52,872 nucleotides of DNA from Branchiostoma floridae (Eukaryota > Chordata > Leptocardii > Amphioxiformes > Branchiostomatidae), in the NCBI RefSeq assembly GCF_000003815.2, contig NW_023365773.1:668878-721749 (forward strand). The letters are read 5' to 3'. The notes under the pieces were generated by a model. The model was not told the DNA's origin and did not search any database. It saw nothing but the letters and a program-made list of their open reading frames with translations. This document shows, piece after piece, positions 32,690 to 45,171 of the stretch. Position 1 is the first letter of the stretch; every line of letters starts with the position of its first letter. Position numbers and translations under genes: made by a program.

Positions 32690-33500
32690 CAAGGAGTAAA
32701 CTATGTGTTTTATAGTGCGTCGAACCGTCAAACATCGTTTATCAATGTGGATATCAATGTGGATATAGATTCTCCTAAAGTTTTTTTCAAAAGTGACGTG
32801 AGCTCTAATGAGATGACAAAAACTTGTCTTAGGCCTATAGGGTTGAACTACTGTTTATCGGCCACAAGACTAAAGTAAAGATCTAAAATTTTCTTAAGGG
32901 TGATGTGAACCATGTGTATGAAGTCAAAGTGCGTGGAGCTACTTCCATAGAGCAGGCAAAAACTTGTAGCAGGGTTAAACTATGTTTATTGGCCACAAAA
33001 CTAGAGGTTTCAAAATATTCTTGTGGATGACGTGAACTCTGTGTATGCATTCATGGACATAGTGCGTAGAGCTCTGCGGAGCTGTCTTATCGTTCACCCA
33101 TGTGCTTCTCGAAAGAGAGTGACGTCAACCATGTGTAATTGTGCATGCATTCAAAGTGCGCTGGTCTGGAAAGAATGTGACACTTGGCTGTACAGTACCA
33201 TTGTCTATTGCTCACACAAAAGCTAATTTAGAGGGCTGGAAATGTTCTTCAAGTGTGACTTGAACCATATGCATGCATTCATGGTGCGCGGTGCTGGCAG
33301 GAATCTAATGTAGGGCTGTAATGAGTATTGTCTAATGTTTTTCGTTCACAAGAGCTGCTTCACAGAGGGCTTTTTCTTTCCTGGGGGTGGCGTGAACCAC
33401 GTGTATGCATTCATGTGTGCGGAGCTGGAAAGGATATGACACATGCACGCGCCTGTATTATTGTCCTCGCGTTCACAAGAGCCACTTTATAATGGAAAGT
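32690..33500. repeat. Degenerate tandem repeat, 90-135 bp spacing
   Basis: A motif like GTGAACCATGTGTATGCATT, followed by a GTGCG-GAGCTG word, recurs near 32902, 33029, 33121, 33257 and 33389, with a weaker copy near 32795. Spacing is irregular. It lies upstream of the middle gene's start exon, probably in its 5'UTR intron. No coding frame runs through it. Confidence 0.6.
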
Positions 33501-33527
33501 CATAATGCAGGGCTGTAACATATATAG

Positions 33528-33552
33528 GCTGTAACATATATATATATATATA
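33528..33552. repeat. TA microsatellite
   Basis: An ATATATATATAT run follows a duplicated GGCTGTAACATATATA. Confidence 0.8.
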
Positions 33553-33742
33553 TTGTCTATTTTTTTTCACTCCACAAGAACTGACTTTTGGAATACCGGA
33601 TTGATGAGAGACAGATATCACAACAATAAGAATGCTCAATTGTCTTTGAACCACTCTTCTTGGGTCAAAGTTTGACAAGGAATCCCAGTCACCCTATTCT
33701 GTCTCCTGTCTCTTCTAAAGATGATGGTATGATTTGGTTGTA

Positions 33743-33908
33743 CAGTCAAACCTGTCTATAGTGGCCACTCAAATGTGGCCACTATAGACAGGTGGCCTCT
33801 GTATAGAGGTGGCAACTTGTAGATAAAATACCCAAGGGACCGACAAAAAGTGGCCACTATGGACGCGTGGCCCCTCTGTAGAGGTGGCCCCTAATACAGG
33901 TTTGACTG
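33743..33908. mobile_element. Pogo/Tc1-like MITE
   Basis: This 166-bp element has perfect 13-bp inverted ends (CAGTCAAACCTGT and its complement) and TA flanks (33741-33742 and 33909-33910). Its interior repeats GTGGCCACTATAGACAGGTG in both orientations. A related fragment without ends lies at 38951-38983. Confidence 0.85.
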
Positions 33909-33910
33909 TA

Positions 33911-35800
33911 TTTTGTGCCTTGACTAGTTGTGTTGTGTGTTAGTCTCCATACAGACGTATTAGCTGGATAGTAAATGAGAATAATTTGGCCCAATAGTGA
34001 CAAATAAGTTACTATGGGTTTTAGGTCAGGCTTTTGCAGTCCCGCGGCCGAGCAGTTCAATCCTATGCCAATTAACTCCTACTAGACTTTTATTCCCAAC
34101 TTGGCCAAATTCCCCTATTACTATTCGGTCAGACGGGAGTCTGGTAGAGACTATTGTGTGTCTTGGCGTGATGGAGTCGAACTGTGACCCAGTGTTTCAG
34201 CGGCGCCTACTTTTGAGGCCCCAAAAAACCTGTCGAGCGACATGCTGGATGTTTGTATCGGTGACCCTCGACCTTCACATTAGACACGCTACGATCACCA
34301 ATTAATAAAAGTCGCTTAAACATTTTGCAAGGATCCGGCGGTACACATTTGATTTATTTCATTACCACAGCAACTTCGTCAACATAAATAAATGATATTT
34401 GGCCATATCAAGTACACAGAAGACACTAAACGCTGTTTTGAAAGCACCGTCGTACTTTATCGGATGACGTCACAAGTACCAGACCTACACAGTGCGTGGG
34501 AGTCCCCTTCCCAGGTGCGCTGGGTGTCCGCCATTTTGGGACAGGGTAACTAGCAAATATGACTATTTGTGTACAATTAAAACCAGCTGAAAACCAAAAC
34601 AATTTTCACAAAAACATAACGAATCGGTAGACACTGTCACTAGACTTGATAAAAACTTGTTCAAAATATACATAACTACCAGTATCTTAAACTCATTTGC
34701 GATGATCAAGCAGGTAACGAAAGCTGTAAAAGGTCTAATGTTATCTTACTATTCTTCGACTCGCGGTCAAATTAAGCGAGTACACTTCTCTTTTACATCA
34801 TGTTGGAAACCTCGTGGTTATATACAGTAGTACAATACGTTTTCCCACCCATATATGGCGTTGTATTGGGCAGAATCGGAGAAGTGAATGACATATCTGA
34901 TGATACACCTACCTGTGTAACACACCTGGTTCTTATGACGGGACGACTCAACAGGTCAGACATGAACTTCCAAATTGTGCTGAAATGAGGAAAACAGTTG
35001 GAAAATAGGTATCTTGTCTGAGTCAAGGACCATTTAAAATTATAAAGTGCAGATATGAATGTGTTGGTACCATAAACAAAGGCCTTACCTGGATAGTTTT
35101 CCGGTCACAACTTTGAGGGGTACACTTCCTGGTGAAGTTTCGTAGTGGTCTCGTCCAAAGTTATTCATGTACGTCATCATCCTGGCGACGAGAGTGAAGC
35201 GCCACCTGCCATTACAGCACATACTGCAGTGAAACTCGTGTATTTCGTACTTCTATTGATGACGTTTGTCGCAAGCAATGCGTCGTTACAATGCGCAACT
35301 GAGGTTCGTAGACTACTTTATTAGACATATTTAGACACAACAACGTTAACATGCACTTTCCCAAACTTCGGGTAGCTCATCCCGATCCACTGTGAGACAC
35401 TTAATCGGGGTTTTTAATTTTGTTGTTGTTGTTGTCCTAAACATGCCATGGTCTTCATTTGTTTGTGACAGATAAATTTGGCGTAAGGAAGAAACGATGT
35501 AAGTTGGGCCCCCTATCAGCTTACTTGGGAACTACAGGGGCATTTTGTAAGAACATTTCAAGGACGATAACTACACAAATGAACGCCGAATTTCCATGAT
35601 ATGTGGCATACATGTAGTACAAAAAGAGACGAACACAGTAACATACATGTATTCTGTAAATCAGGATTTAATTTGCATAATCAATGACGAAAATATATAA
35701 TTCTAGATGGTTTGTTGTCTTCGGATAAGGTGCATGATCCATTTTTTGCAGATGGAGAACTCCGAAAGACTACTCTCAATTCTCTCATTTCTTCTTTGTA
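33911..35800. other. Upstream region of MIDDLE gene; no coding sequence supported
   Basis: Minus-strand donor-like sites occur near 34910-34916 (ACACAG|GTAGGTGT) and 35085-35090 (CCAG|GTAAGGCC), and either could end a non-coding first exon. The nearby 35160-35230 stretch is CpG-richer. Nothing else is recognised. Confidence 0.3.
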
Positions 35801-36160
35801 TTAGTTATGAAGTAACATTGTTTGCTAGTCTTCTCTGGAGTTGAATCTTCAATAGAATATCAGGAGCATTAGCATTTATCATTTTACATGCGATTTGTCC
35901 AAATACACAATGTTTGAAAAAATTGATATCTTGATACATCCTGCATGGTAGTCGAAAGGCACTGGCAGTAATCAAATCGAATACAGTCATTAGTAGTGTA
36001 GCATGTCTGCATGACAGCAAATGAAATTGTACGTCTGTAGTCTTCGCATACGTAGCGGACTGCTCTTTGTTGGATCATCTTCGTCCTCGTTGTGGGGTCC
36101 CAGACACAACAGCCGTACTCAAGAGTAGGTCTTAAGACTCTCTCCTTGCACAAGCTCATG
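35800..36160 (-). pseudogene. Decayed LINE reverse-transcriptase C-terminal fragment
   Basis: The frame from about 36159 downward gives ERVLRPTLEYGCCVWDP, then IQQRAVRYVCEDYRRT. This is the familiar C-terminal signature of jockey/CR1-type LINE reverse transcriptases (RPxLEYxxxVWDP...Q+RAxRxVxxDYR). Frameshifts follow; a second frame overlaps at 35805-36020. It has no active enzyme core. Confidence 0.8.
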
Positions 36161-36619
36161 TCAATATATGAAATTATATTTCAATTTTTCAATTTGTGAA
36201 TCTAGTTGCTTTACGTTATTTGGTATCTATATCTTTATTAATGTAGCCGGTATAACCGCCCGTCGTATAGATATAACATTGAATTATTTTTTCTTGAGGA
36301 CTGTTCTGCCTGCAGGCTAACATGAATGACACGTCGCTCTGTACATGTATCATGACAAAGGGAGTGGTCCATCCTTTCTCGTTTTATCTTTCATTTTCAT
36401 CGCGTCATTGTCGTCGCATGACAGTATTTTGCATCATAGAAACAGTCATTCCAAAGCCTTTATCACATATCAACGTCAGTCTCATCATATCCACCGTGGC
36501 ACTTGCAGTCTTCGAACGGAGCTGGTTTTCATTCTAGGCTGGGGGCGTTGGCTCGCGGTTTTCAACGTCTCGAGACGGAGCAAACTCTTGTCAACGGCAA
36601 CTCCTTCTCCCGGCATAAA

Positions 36620-36719
36620 NNNNNNNNNNNNNNNNNNNNNNNNNNNNNNNNNNNNNNNNNNNNNNNNNNNNNNNNNNNNNNNNNNNNNNNNNNNNNNNNN
36701 NNNNNNNNNNNNNNNNNNN
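36620..36719. other. Assembly gap (100 N)
   Basis: Exactly 100 N, the conventional size for a gap of unknown length. Sequence up to 36619 and from 36720 may not be truly adjacent. No gene is supported in 36161-36619 or 36720-39093. Confidence 0.99.
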
Positions 36720-39093
36720 CAGCACTAGTTGGAATAGAAAAAGAGATAGTCGAAAATCACCCAGAGTATAAAATTCTTACCACCGGAGACAGAAAAGATA
36801 TCAGGAGACACAATAGGGGGAAGAGAAGAACATAAGGGCTCATTTGCCACAGCAAGATCTGCTTGGAGATTACACCCCACTACCTAAGGTAAAAACAGCC
36901 CCGTCCGAAGACTGCAACGGAGGCTAGCCTCATCACACCTACAACAACATTCACTCTCATTATTTGTATCAAACACAAGAATACAAACTCTGGGCATCGG
37001 GTGACACATTTATTCAATGTAAAGCAAGTCACATCTGATTTATCAATGTACAAAATTTGAAACATAGGATAAGCAGTGAAGTGGATTTGCTGTGATAAAA
37101 GGCGAATGTTTACTATAAAATGTACTGCAATATGTAAATAGATGGACTACCAAAGAAAGTGCGTGTAGTCGTTATTCGTGAATGTTAAGTATTTATAGGG
37201 TTATATGGAAATAACCTACTTGGTATTTAATATGTACTTCGTCTCATTCATCGTATAAAAATTAATGTTGATTGACTGTAGTCAAAATCATCACATTTTA
37301 CTGAATCCTAGATGGCCCCTGAGATTAACCCTGCTACCTTTATAATTAGAAATTATCGGCCTTCTTTGTTACCATAGAACTTTCAAAATTGTTTCACTTT
37401 AGTAGAACTGTAGTTATGTAGATGCCATACTTTGTACCCCGTACAACTGTTGTGCAATACAGCTATGTTAGTATTCAATGTTCATACAATAAAAGTGTCA
37501 AGTTGCATTTGGAAGCTCTAACCATCTAAAAGAAACAAATATATACAGTATTGTTTGAAATCATATCACTTTTATCTCAATATTCCCAAGTTGTAGAACT
37601 GAATAAAGTCAAGTAGTCAAGTCATGTTGGCTTTACTAGTGCCTCACAAATACAGTATGCTGGCCTCAGATGAAACATTTTGGAGACTCAGTACAGCTCC
37701 AGGCAGCTGGCTGTGGTGTCCGCTCTCTCAGGAACTAGGCATCTAGGGTCGCTGTTTATGGCAAAAGGAAATCGGAGTTGTTAAGTTCTGTTCGAGGCAT
37801 CTTTAGATACAAAATATTTAACTAAGTAAAGTACCAGAGGAATAAACCATTTGCGCCATATATATTAAGGAATACTTGAATTTGGAACACGTCCTATACA
37901 TGAATAATACATGTATATGAATGTAGGTTATAATTATCAATAATGCAAATAGTGTAGTCTTAGCAGGCTTTTGCAGGAGAAGTCGATTCACATATCGTCG
38001 ACGCGTCCTAGCGTCCGTGTACTAGTAAGCTACTGTAAATTTGAGTTTTTGCGGTGAGCTGTCCACCGCGAATTCATTACACAGCGAATTAGCATCCTCG
38101 ATGTGTTTCTTCTTCTTTACATGATATTGTCTCAAAAACCTTTCAAGAACTAGAAATGTCGCGAAAAAACGTTCTTTCCCTTCCTACCTCGAAATCAAGT
38201 CACCGCGAAATATACAGTACCAAGGAGTATAGCATGCCAATAGGATTACAAATATAACTAGAAAGGCCGACATTTGCTTAAGAGCAAATACAGCATATTT
38301 CAGCCATACCCCTTCCCACGCAACATTGGACTGTTCCAAATCACCCCTGCGCAAAAATGGAACATCCTCTTAACAGTACATTATCCCCCAAAGTGGACTG
38401 GTATTGTGAATTGACTCCAGGTAAAAACAGAGCTTGCTTCTATTTTTCAGAAAATGACAATAATCACACCTTCCATTCAGAAAATTTTCATCATGACTGA
38501 AAATTGTTGAATGACTTCATGTAATGTCATTAACAATTTTCAGTACGATAACTAGGTGTAAGTTTAAAAAAGTATAAGCTCCTTGTGATGTGGGTACATT
38601 TATTATTGCAATGAACTTTTTTTATTCAAGTAGGGCATACGATTTAATAATTATCAAGCAGGTGCAGGTACTGTAGGAGCGTTTGTTTTCTTCAAGCTGT
38701 AAAACTGTTAAACTATTTTACTTTGTATGCAATCAACCATCGAGCCTATTCTTATTTTAGTTTAACAACTTCCTGCCAGACCCGGAAGATACGATTGAAC
38801 CTTGTTCGAGGATTTATTTTCGTCTGTCTGGTCAGTCTGTTCATACCCTGGCGCTGAGAGTGTTTTATTGGGCTGAAACTCTGGCAGTTTAAAGTTACTT
38901 ACAATTTAAATGTTCAAAGTTTATGCCAAACAACAACAGCACTAGGAAATGTGGCCACTATAGACAGGTGGTCACTATAGAGAAAATGCTGATCTATTGA
39001 CTAGGAGCCATACGTTACACATGATTTCAGTACACTGATCATTAATCATATAAAACATGCACAGGTAAGCCAATTGTTTAGATGTACAATTAA

Positions 39094-39193
39094 NNNNNNN
39101 NNNNNNNNNNNNNNNNNNNNNNNNNNNNNNNNNNNNNNNNNNNNNNNNNNNNNNNNNNNNNNNNNNNNNNNNNNNNNNNNNNNNNNNNNNNNN
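39094..39193. other. Assembly gap (100 N)
   Basis: A second run of exactly 100 N. The 2.4-kb piece between the two gaps contains no recognised gene. Confidence 0.99.
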
Positions 39194-39219
39194 TACAACC
39201 CGTACAATATTTTTGTATA

Positions 39220-40250
39220 CTGTTGAGCTAAGTAAAGTTTGTTGTTTATGAGGTTTTAGTTGTCTTTGAAGCTTTGACCCGAAATATTTTAAAGTCAAAC
39301 TGCTGAAGAGAAGTAAGTGACTGCTACGATTATCGTAGATATGGCCCTAAAAAAACTGATAAAAGAAGCCTTCTCAATAGCCTAAAATGCACGAGCTTCC
39401 GGGGGGGCTTCGCCCACCTGGGTCCCCCCCACAGTGGCCCTGCCCCTGGACCCCGCCAGGGACATTCGGCGGCCCCCGGACCCCTGTCCGACGCTTTGAA
39501 AAAATCCTGGCGAGAAGTCTGTACGGCCTGAGTCTTCAAGTTAACGTATTGTGTGGTCCCGCTTATGAATATTAATTAGCCTTCGCTTTCCTCTTCGCTG
39601 ATTGGCTGAACCATCAATTGAATTAACTCTTCCTGCCGGCTAGACGCAGGTGCAGATGTCGGCTCTGTGGGGTGAACGTCCGAAAGGTCACGGCATGGAG
39701 AACGAAAGAAAACCAATTTCCCCTAAAAAAAGTGCTGTAATTAAGCCTTTTACAGTACTTTATGCCAAAAATTTTACTTGGATCATTTTACCAACTATAT
39801 TATGCTTATCTATACCAAATGTTACTCATACCAGGGTACAGGGGTGCAAAATATACCGTTATAAGACCGTCAACAACAGTCGCACGGAGCTAACAGCGCA
39901 GCGAAAATACCATCGCTAGCGTTTCAACTTCGGATAACAAGTTATAAGTACTGTTGAACTCAGTAACGTTAAAGTTTGTTTTTAGTTGCCTTTGACGGTT
40001 TGACCTGAAATAGTGTTACGCTAAACTCCTGAAGAGAAGTTAAGTGACTGCTGCGATTATCATAGATATGCCCCTAAGAACTGATACAATATAAAGCCTT
40101 CTGAATAGTCTAAAATGCGAGAGCCTTAGGCGGGCTTTGCTCCCCCTGGCGGGAACACTGCTATATACGGGATCATGAGGCCCCGCTTATGAATATTAAT
40201 TAGCCTTTGGCCTCCTCTTCGCTGATTGGCTAGGTCTTTGATTCAATTAA
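39220..40250. repeat. Direct repeat pair (two diverged copies of a dispersed repeat)
   Basis: A first copy from about 39220 to 39620 and a second from about 39945 to 40250 share CTGAAGAGAAGT-AAGTGACTG, GATTATCGTAGATATG, CCCGCTTATGAATATTAATTAGCC and CTCTTCGCTGATTGGCT. The first copy contains a GC-rich insert (39405-39490; GGGGGGGCTTCGCCC, CCCCTGGACCCC) that is reduced in the second. There is no coding content. It precedes the 162-bp tandem array and may be part of the same element. Confidence 0.65.
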
Positions 40251-40439
40251 CTCTCCGGCTGACGCGCACAGGTGTGGCTCTGTGCGGGGTCACGGAAGGT
40301 CACGTCAGGAGGCCAAAAGAAAACAAATTTCCCCTCAGAAAAGTGCCAAAATTAATCATTTTAAAGTTGTTTATGTCAAAAATTTGACTTGAATCTTGTT
40401 ACCAAGTATCTAATGCCTATCTATACCAAATTTCAGGTC

Positions 40440-40960
40440 ATTTAATTGTAATACCAGGGTACAGGAGCCAAAAATGTCCTTTTTTGGTCAAAAATTGGCC
40501 AAAAATCGCAAAAATAAGCATTTTGTTGCACTGTACACCAAAAGTGTTATTGAATTTATATGAAGGGATTATCAAGGCACATCTGTGTCAAATTTCAGCT
40601 CATTCGGTTGCAATACCAAGGTACAGGAGCCAAAAGTGTCCTTTTTTGGTCAAAAATTGGTCAAAAATCGCAAAAATAAGCATTTTGTTGTACTGTACAC
40701 CAAAAGTGTTCTTAAATCTATATGGGGGCATTATCAAGGCACATCTCTGTCAAATTTCAGCTCATTTGGTTGTAATACCAGGGTACAGGGGCCAAAAGTG
40801 TCCTTTTTTGGTCAAAAATTGGTCAAAAAATCGCAAAAATAAGCATTTTGTTGTACTGTACACCAAAACTGATATTGAATCTATATGGGGGACTTATCAA
40901 GGCACATCTGTGCCAAATGTCAGCTCATTCGGTTATAATACCAGGGTACAGGGGGCCCAA
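40440..40960. repeat. 162-bp tandem repeat, 3+ copies
   Basis: GTACAGG falls at 40459, 40621, 40783 and 40946. Each unit includes TGTCCTTTTTTGGTCAAAAA, ATCGCAAAAATAAGCATTTT and TTATCAAGGCACATCT. The period is 54 x 3, so stop codons are absent in phase in one frame, which explains an apparent 171-codon ORF (40484-40999) with a repeating peptide; I do not call it a gene. A (GAAA)n tract at about 41140-41157 and GGTATGGCTGAAATAT follow, like the tail of a dispersed element. Confidence 0.88.
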
Positions 40961-41213
40961 ATATACAGTTTTGGTCTTAAGATGACCAAAAAACCTTAAT
41001 AAAATCATTTAAGAGACAGATATGGAAAAAATGAAAAAAAAACGCCCGAGGGTATTGGCCCACTCTACCCTTGTGCCAAATTTCAAGTCATTCGGTTGAG
41101 GAACAACGGAGATACCGTGTTCTGAAGATTTGACAGGAGAAAGAAAGAAAGAAAGAAACATTACGAATACAATATATTTCACCATACCTATGGTATGGCT
41201 GAAATATAAAAAC

Positions 41214-43864
41214 TCACAATAACTTTCTCAGGACGGGGTGTTCCTCAGCAGCCCGCACCACAGCCTGGAACCCTGCAGGCTCCATGGAGATGTACCGCAG
41301 GTCCAGCATCTCCAACACAGGGAGTGTGTGTAGAGCCTTGGCCAGACCCATGGCAGCGGTGTCAGACAGGTGTGCAGGTGTGTCCTTGTGACCAGACATG
41401 TCCAGCGTGGTCAGTGCTGGCAGTGCGCTGATGAGCTGTGCGACCCTCCCCAGTCCGGCTCCTGTTACTCCACTATTCCCCCCGATGTACAGCTGCCTTA
41501 GTTGGTTGTTAGAGTGAGACGCGGTCAGAATCTTGTCACCAGGTGGGTCTTGCTTTGTGTCCAAACTGCTCGGCTGGCAGAGTGTTTGCACCAGTGTGAC
41601 CATCTCCGAGTCCTCTATGGAATTGAATCTAACATCCAACACCTGTAGCTTTGACAGGTGAGGCAGAACTTTCACTAGGGATAGGATTCCCTTGCCACTG
41701 ATATACGTGCGCCCGAGAATCAACACCTTCATGGCAATAGCACGTTTAATGATATCAGCCATGACTTCCATCCCTTTATCTAGTAGCCTATTACCACTTA
41801 CATCTACTTCTCTCAGTCCGGCTAAGTGGTACATGCAGGGAGCCAGGAATGACAAGCCCACAGCCGTCATGCTGACTTTCCTGAGACGGAGCACAGCCAA
41901 ATGTGGAACAATATGCAGCCCAACCTGTAGGACGTCCATCCCAGAGTCACGCAGTTCAGGGTTTCCAGAAAGATCAAGCTCCTCTAACAGAGACATGTGT
42001 CTGAACCCTTGCACAAGTGGCTGGAGTGATGATGGTGTTAGTTTTGTATCTGATAGATCCAGCAACCTCAGACCAGGAACATTCTTCAGAACAGAAACCA
42101 GCCTCGTTGTCTTATCAGGTAAGGCAAACAGTCCTGATAGTTTCAAGTCCAATTTTAATCCAGGGAGTGGAGTTGTAAAACACTGCTGTAGGTACTGAAC
42201 TGTGTCTCTGCTGTCGGTCCCTCCATGGATCTTAAGTATGAGCCTGTCTGGCAGGTTTGCTGAACGAAGATTTCGTATGTAGTACTTGAGAGCTGTGGCT
42301 ACTCTACTGTTAATGGAGCTGTTCAGCATTACGATTGGCATGATTTTACTGATAGCATGAAGCATCTCTGGTTCTTGCCTCTCCCTGAGAATGTTTAGGC
42401 ACAAGTATTCAAACATTTCAAAGGGTTTACTGGACTTTTGTGTGCCTTGATCCATTGGTACATTTGAAGATTCTACTTGTTCTGGAAATTCCTTGATACT
42501 AAGCTTGCCCAGTTTCTCCATTACAGCTTGTGCTGCCCGTGAGTCACAGCCACACGTGAACAGAAGCAGGTTGCTGAGTTCAAGCGCCTTGGTTATGGAG
42601 GTGAGCTGCAGCAGATCTACAATGTCTTGGTTCAACAGAGCATGAGCAACATATCGTCCGGCCAGGAACTCTTGCATGGTCTTGTGGGAAAAGTCCAGCT
42701 GTTTCCTAGGATGCAATTTAGAGGAAGAAACCTCCAAGCAAACAACACCAAGCTTTAAAAGCAACTCCCAATTCACCTTTTCTTTCTCTACTTCTGTAAG
42801 GTCAAGCAGGGTCTCATTTCTTAGCAGTGCCTCTAGTGCAAGCTTGCCGAACTGCAGTAATGACTCAGCAACCTCTGTAGACAGACCTTCTGTCGGCATG
42901 TCCACTCCTTCCCGCTTACAGTATTTTCTGGCCAGAACTGTCAGATAGTTGTCGTACAGCCCTGATATTGCTCCTGTTGAGATCATCTCTGGATCTTCTT
43001 CAAACAGTATACAAACAAACATCAATGAAGTCGGGGTGTGGATCAAATCAGTAAGAAGATGCCTTTCACTGATAACTGTGAGAAGCTTCTCTGCTAGCTC
43101 ATGTTTGCCTGTGGTGATGAAATACTTTCGCACATATTTCTCCACCTGTCTGGAGGAGAACCCCATGATCTGTACATGACAGTCCGGCCGGGTGTGCTGC
43201 TCCACTCCTACTGACGGTCTGGAGGTGATTACAATGGTGCTGTTGGGGTACAGCTTGCCGGATAGCAGTTTGGGAATGGCCTGCCCAGCTGCCCTGGCAT
43301 CAGGCTGCAGCTCATCATACCCATCTAGGAGGAAGAGCACGCGGGACTCGTTTTGTTCTAAGATTGTTTTAATGGAGTCTATGGTTACATCTTTTCTTTG
43401 GGGAACACACTGGTCCCACACCATCTCCTCTATGGTCTCCTCTCTCACCTCTCGGAGTCGGAGCAACAGAACAAGGTCGTGTCGTCTGCCCAGCTCTGTT
43501 TTCTGTGAGACGGCATCTAGGGCTTCTTTTGACAGAAATGTTGTCTTACCTACTCCTGGTTCACCGTCAATCAGAATGCACCTTGGTGCTGTGGACTGCC
43601 CTGTGACATCTGGGTTGAACAAGCCATCTAATGACTTTATTTCTTTTCTTTCTCCCGACCTGAGATATTCCTTAGGTCCACTAACGTGTTTTCCGTGTGT
43701 TGGTACCAACTCTAACTGAGTGAAGATATCACTGAGGGTAAGTGTGAAGTTGTCATTCCAGATCAGAGGCTTAAAGTGAGACAGTTTCAACTCGTAGTAC
43801 TTCTTCAGAGACTTCTGCAACTCTGGAATAGAGAGGAAACTGTTGTAAGACTTCAAAATATAAT
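41214..43864 (-). CDS. NACHT-LRR exon of RIGHT gene
   Basis: This 2651-nt terminal exon ends at TGA 41216-41214. The acceptor after GGAGATAATAG gives the phase-1 entry shared by all other exons; a competing AG at 43879 would be in another phase. NACHT features: Walker A GEPGVGKTT, Walker B LFLLDGYDEL, sensor STIVITSRPS, then a winged-helix/helical region. The last third carries about eight ribonuclease-inhibitor-type LRRs (GLRLLDLSDTKL, LLEELDLSGNPEL, GLREVDVSGNRL, KLQVLDVRFNSI, LEMLDLRYISM). In the NLR family, NACHT is the ATP-dependent oligomerisation switch and LRRs sense or autoinhibit. The frame is intact and motifs look functional. Confidence 0.93.
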
Positions 43865-43911
43865 CTATTATCTCCAACCTGGTGAATATGTCACAAAGTG
43901 CAATTAAAGGT

Positions 43912-44006
43912 TAGCCTGGAATCCAGCCTTGTTAGCTTTGCTCCACTCCCGAGCATTAGAGACCTTTGGGAGCGGACCAAAGCTAACAAGGCTGGACTCC
44001 AGGCTA
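43912..44006. mobile_element. 95-bp palindromic element
   Basis: Left arm 43912-43940 (TAGCCTGGAATCCAGCCTTG...) pairs with 43978-44006 with one mismatch, and the inner CTCCCGAG/GGGAGCG words extend the pairing, so nearly the whole element folds. It ends 48 nt before the NACHT exon acceptor, so it could influence splicing of that exon. Confidence 0.85.
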
Positions 44007-44365
44007 TCAAAAGCATACTAGTTCTTCACAGGTAGATCATTAATTTTGAGAAGTAACCATTTATTAGAAATGAGTTAGGTTGAAACATTTTTACCTTTCA
44101 ATAGTCAAGATTTCAAGACATACTAAATCTTTTGACATGCAGTTGATGGGCAGGTGTCACTACAGTGTTTATATCCATAGTTATGTGTGTGCGACGTTAC
44201 GTTGCAGTTGTCATCATTAGCCTTAGCTGTTTAGAGATCCGTTATACAAATAGGAGCAAAACTATTGTTAAGATATTACTGTGCCCTACTCATTTTTATT
44301 GCAAAGCAAACTTGGACACGATTTTGTATCATTAATAAATCACTACAAAATGAATTAATTCACAC

Positions 44366-44419
44366 CTTCCAATGGACGAGGCACTGTTGCTGTAGCTGCA
44401 GCTGGGAGTGGAACAGGCA
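44366..44419 (-). CDS. Pro/Ala micro-exon
   Basis: This 54-nt exon is bounded by CATGTCTTGCAG and GTGTGAATT, phase 1 at both ends. It encodes PVPLPAAATATVPRPLE, a flexible hinge between the third Death domain and NACHT. It was found only by matching splice sites and phase, so it is less certain than the domain exons. Confidence 0.5.
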
Positions 44420-44745
44420 CTGCAAGACATGTAAGTGAGAGAGTATTATTATTCACAGTTATGTAAATATTTTCATTTGTGCTGCTATGGACTGCTATGA
44501 AATGTGGATGGCTAGTATTTTCCTTATTTATTTCTTATTGTCAGTAAGTAGCCTATTTACACACTACGTACAGAAAAAAATATGTATATATATATACTAG
44601 TGTCACCCTATCTCGCTATTTTTGCCGTCTGCAGAGGATGTCATCCATAAAATTTAATGTTATATTTCATATAAAATGTAAATAGTAACTTCATCTGACT
44701 TTTGGGATAGGTACTTCAAGGAATATGTCGGCGTGATTAACATAC

Positions 44746-45003
44746 CTCGTTCAGGTAACATCTCATCTGCTGTCAGCCGTTCACCAATGTCGATGAGTGC
44801 CTGCTTCAGAACCTGTAGAGTAGCCTCCCTTCCCTCCCTGTTCCTCCAACTGTCCAGCATCTCCCAGCACCTGTGGTCATCGTCACGTTCCGAAGTTCTG
44901 ATTCCTATAATCTCGTTCCTGCTGAGCCCCAGCCTTTGGGCCAGGTCAACCCACTTGTGGCTGACTCTATTTACGACTTTGCCAAAACATTCTTCCACCT
45001 CAA
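44746..45003 (-). CDS. Death domain exon 3 of RIGHT gene
   Basis: This 86-codon exon is bounded by TTGTTGCAG and GTATGTTAA, phase 1 at both ends. It encodes EECFGKVVNRVSHKWVDLAQ, RLGLSRNEIIGIR, then RCWEMLDSWRNREG and ATLQVLKQALIDIGER. It is a close tandem duplicate of exon 45672-45926: both have acceptors in the same TTGTTGCAG sequence and end with EMLP. It is the same subclass as the left gene exon 2314-2571. Confidence 0.9.
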
Positions 45004-45171
45004 CTGCAACAAGCGTAAAAAACATATAACAATACATATACCAACATGCCGATGATGATATACGGTATAATCAATCATTAGCCATGCAGTAATGTGGTGA
45101 TCAGGTAGGAGGACACTTCATTCTAACCAGACAGTTGTGATATACCTAGAAGACATAATCAATAACTCCAC

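Noticed and set aside
36345-36835. ORFs crossing the 36.6-kb N run
   Set aside because: The frames exist only because N was translated as X; nothing supports coding on either side.
38975-39298. ORF crossing the second N run
   Set aside because: Same artefact of translating through the gap.
40484-40999. 171-codon plus-strand ORF
   Set aside because: It is produced by a tandem repeat with a period divisible by three; no domain or start context.
41692-43719. Several plus-strand frames (168, 90, 76 and 175 codons)
   Set aside because: They lie opposite the intact NACHT-LRR exon and are antisense shadows.
43878-43880. AG at 43880-43879 as the NACHT exon acceptor
   Set aside because: It would enter in a phase that does not fit the incoming exon; the AG before 43864 preserves phase 1.
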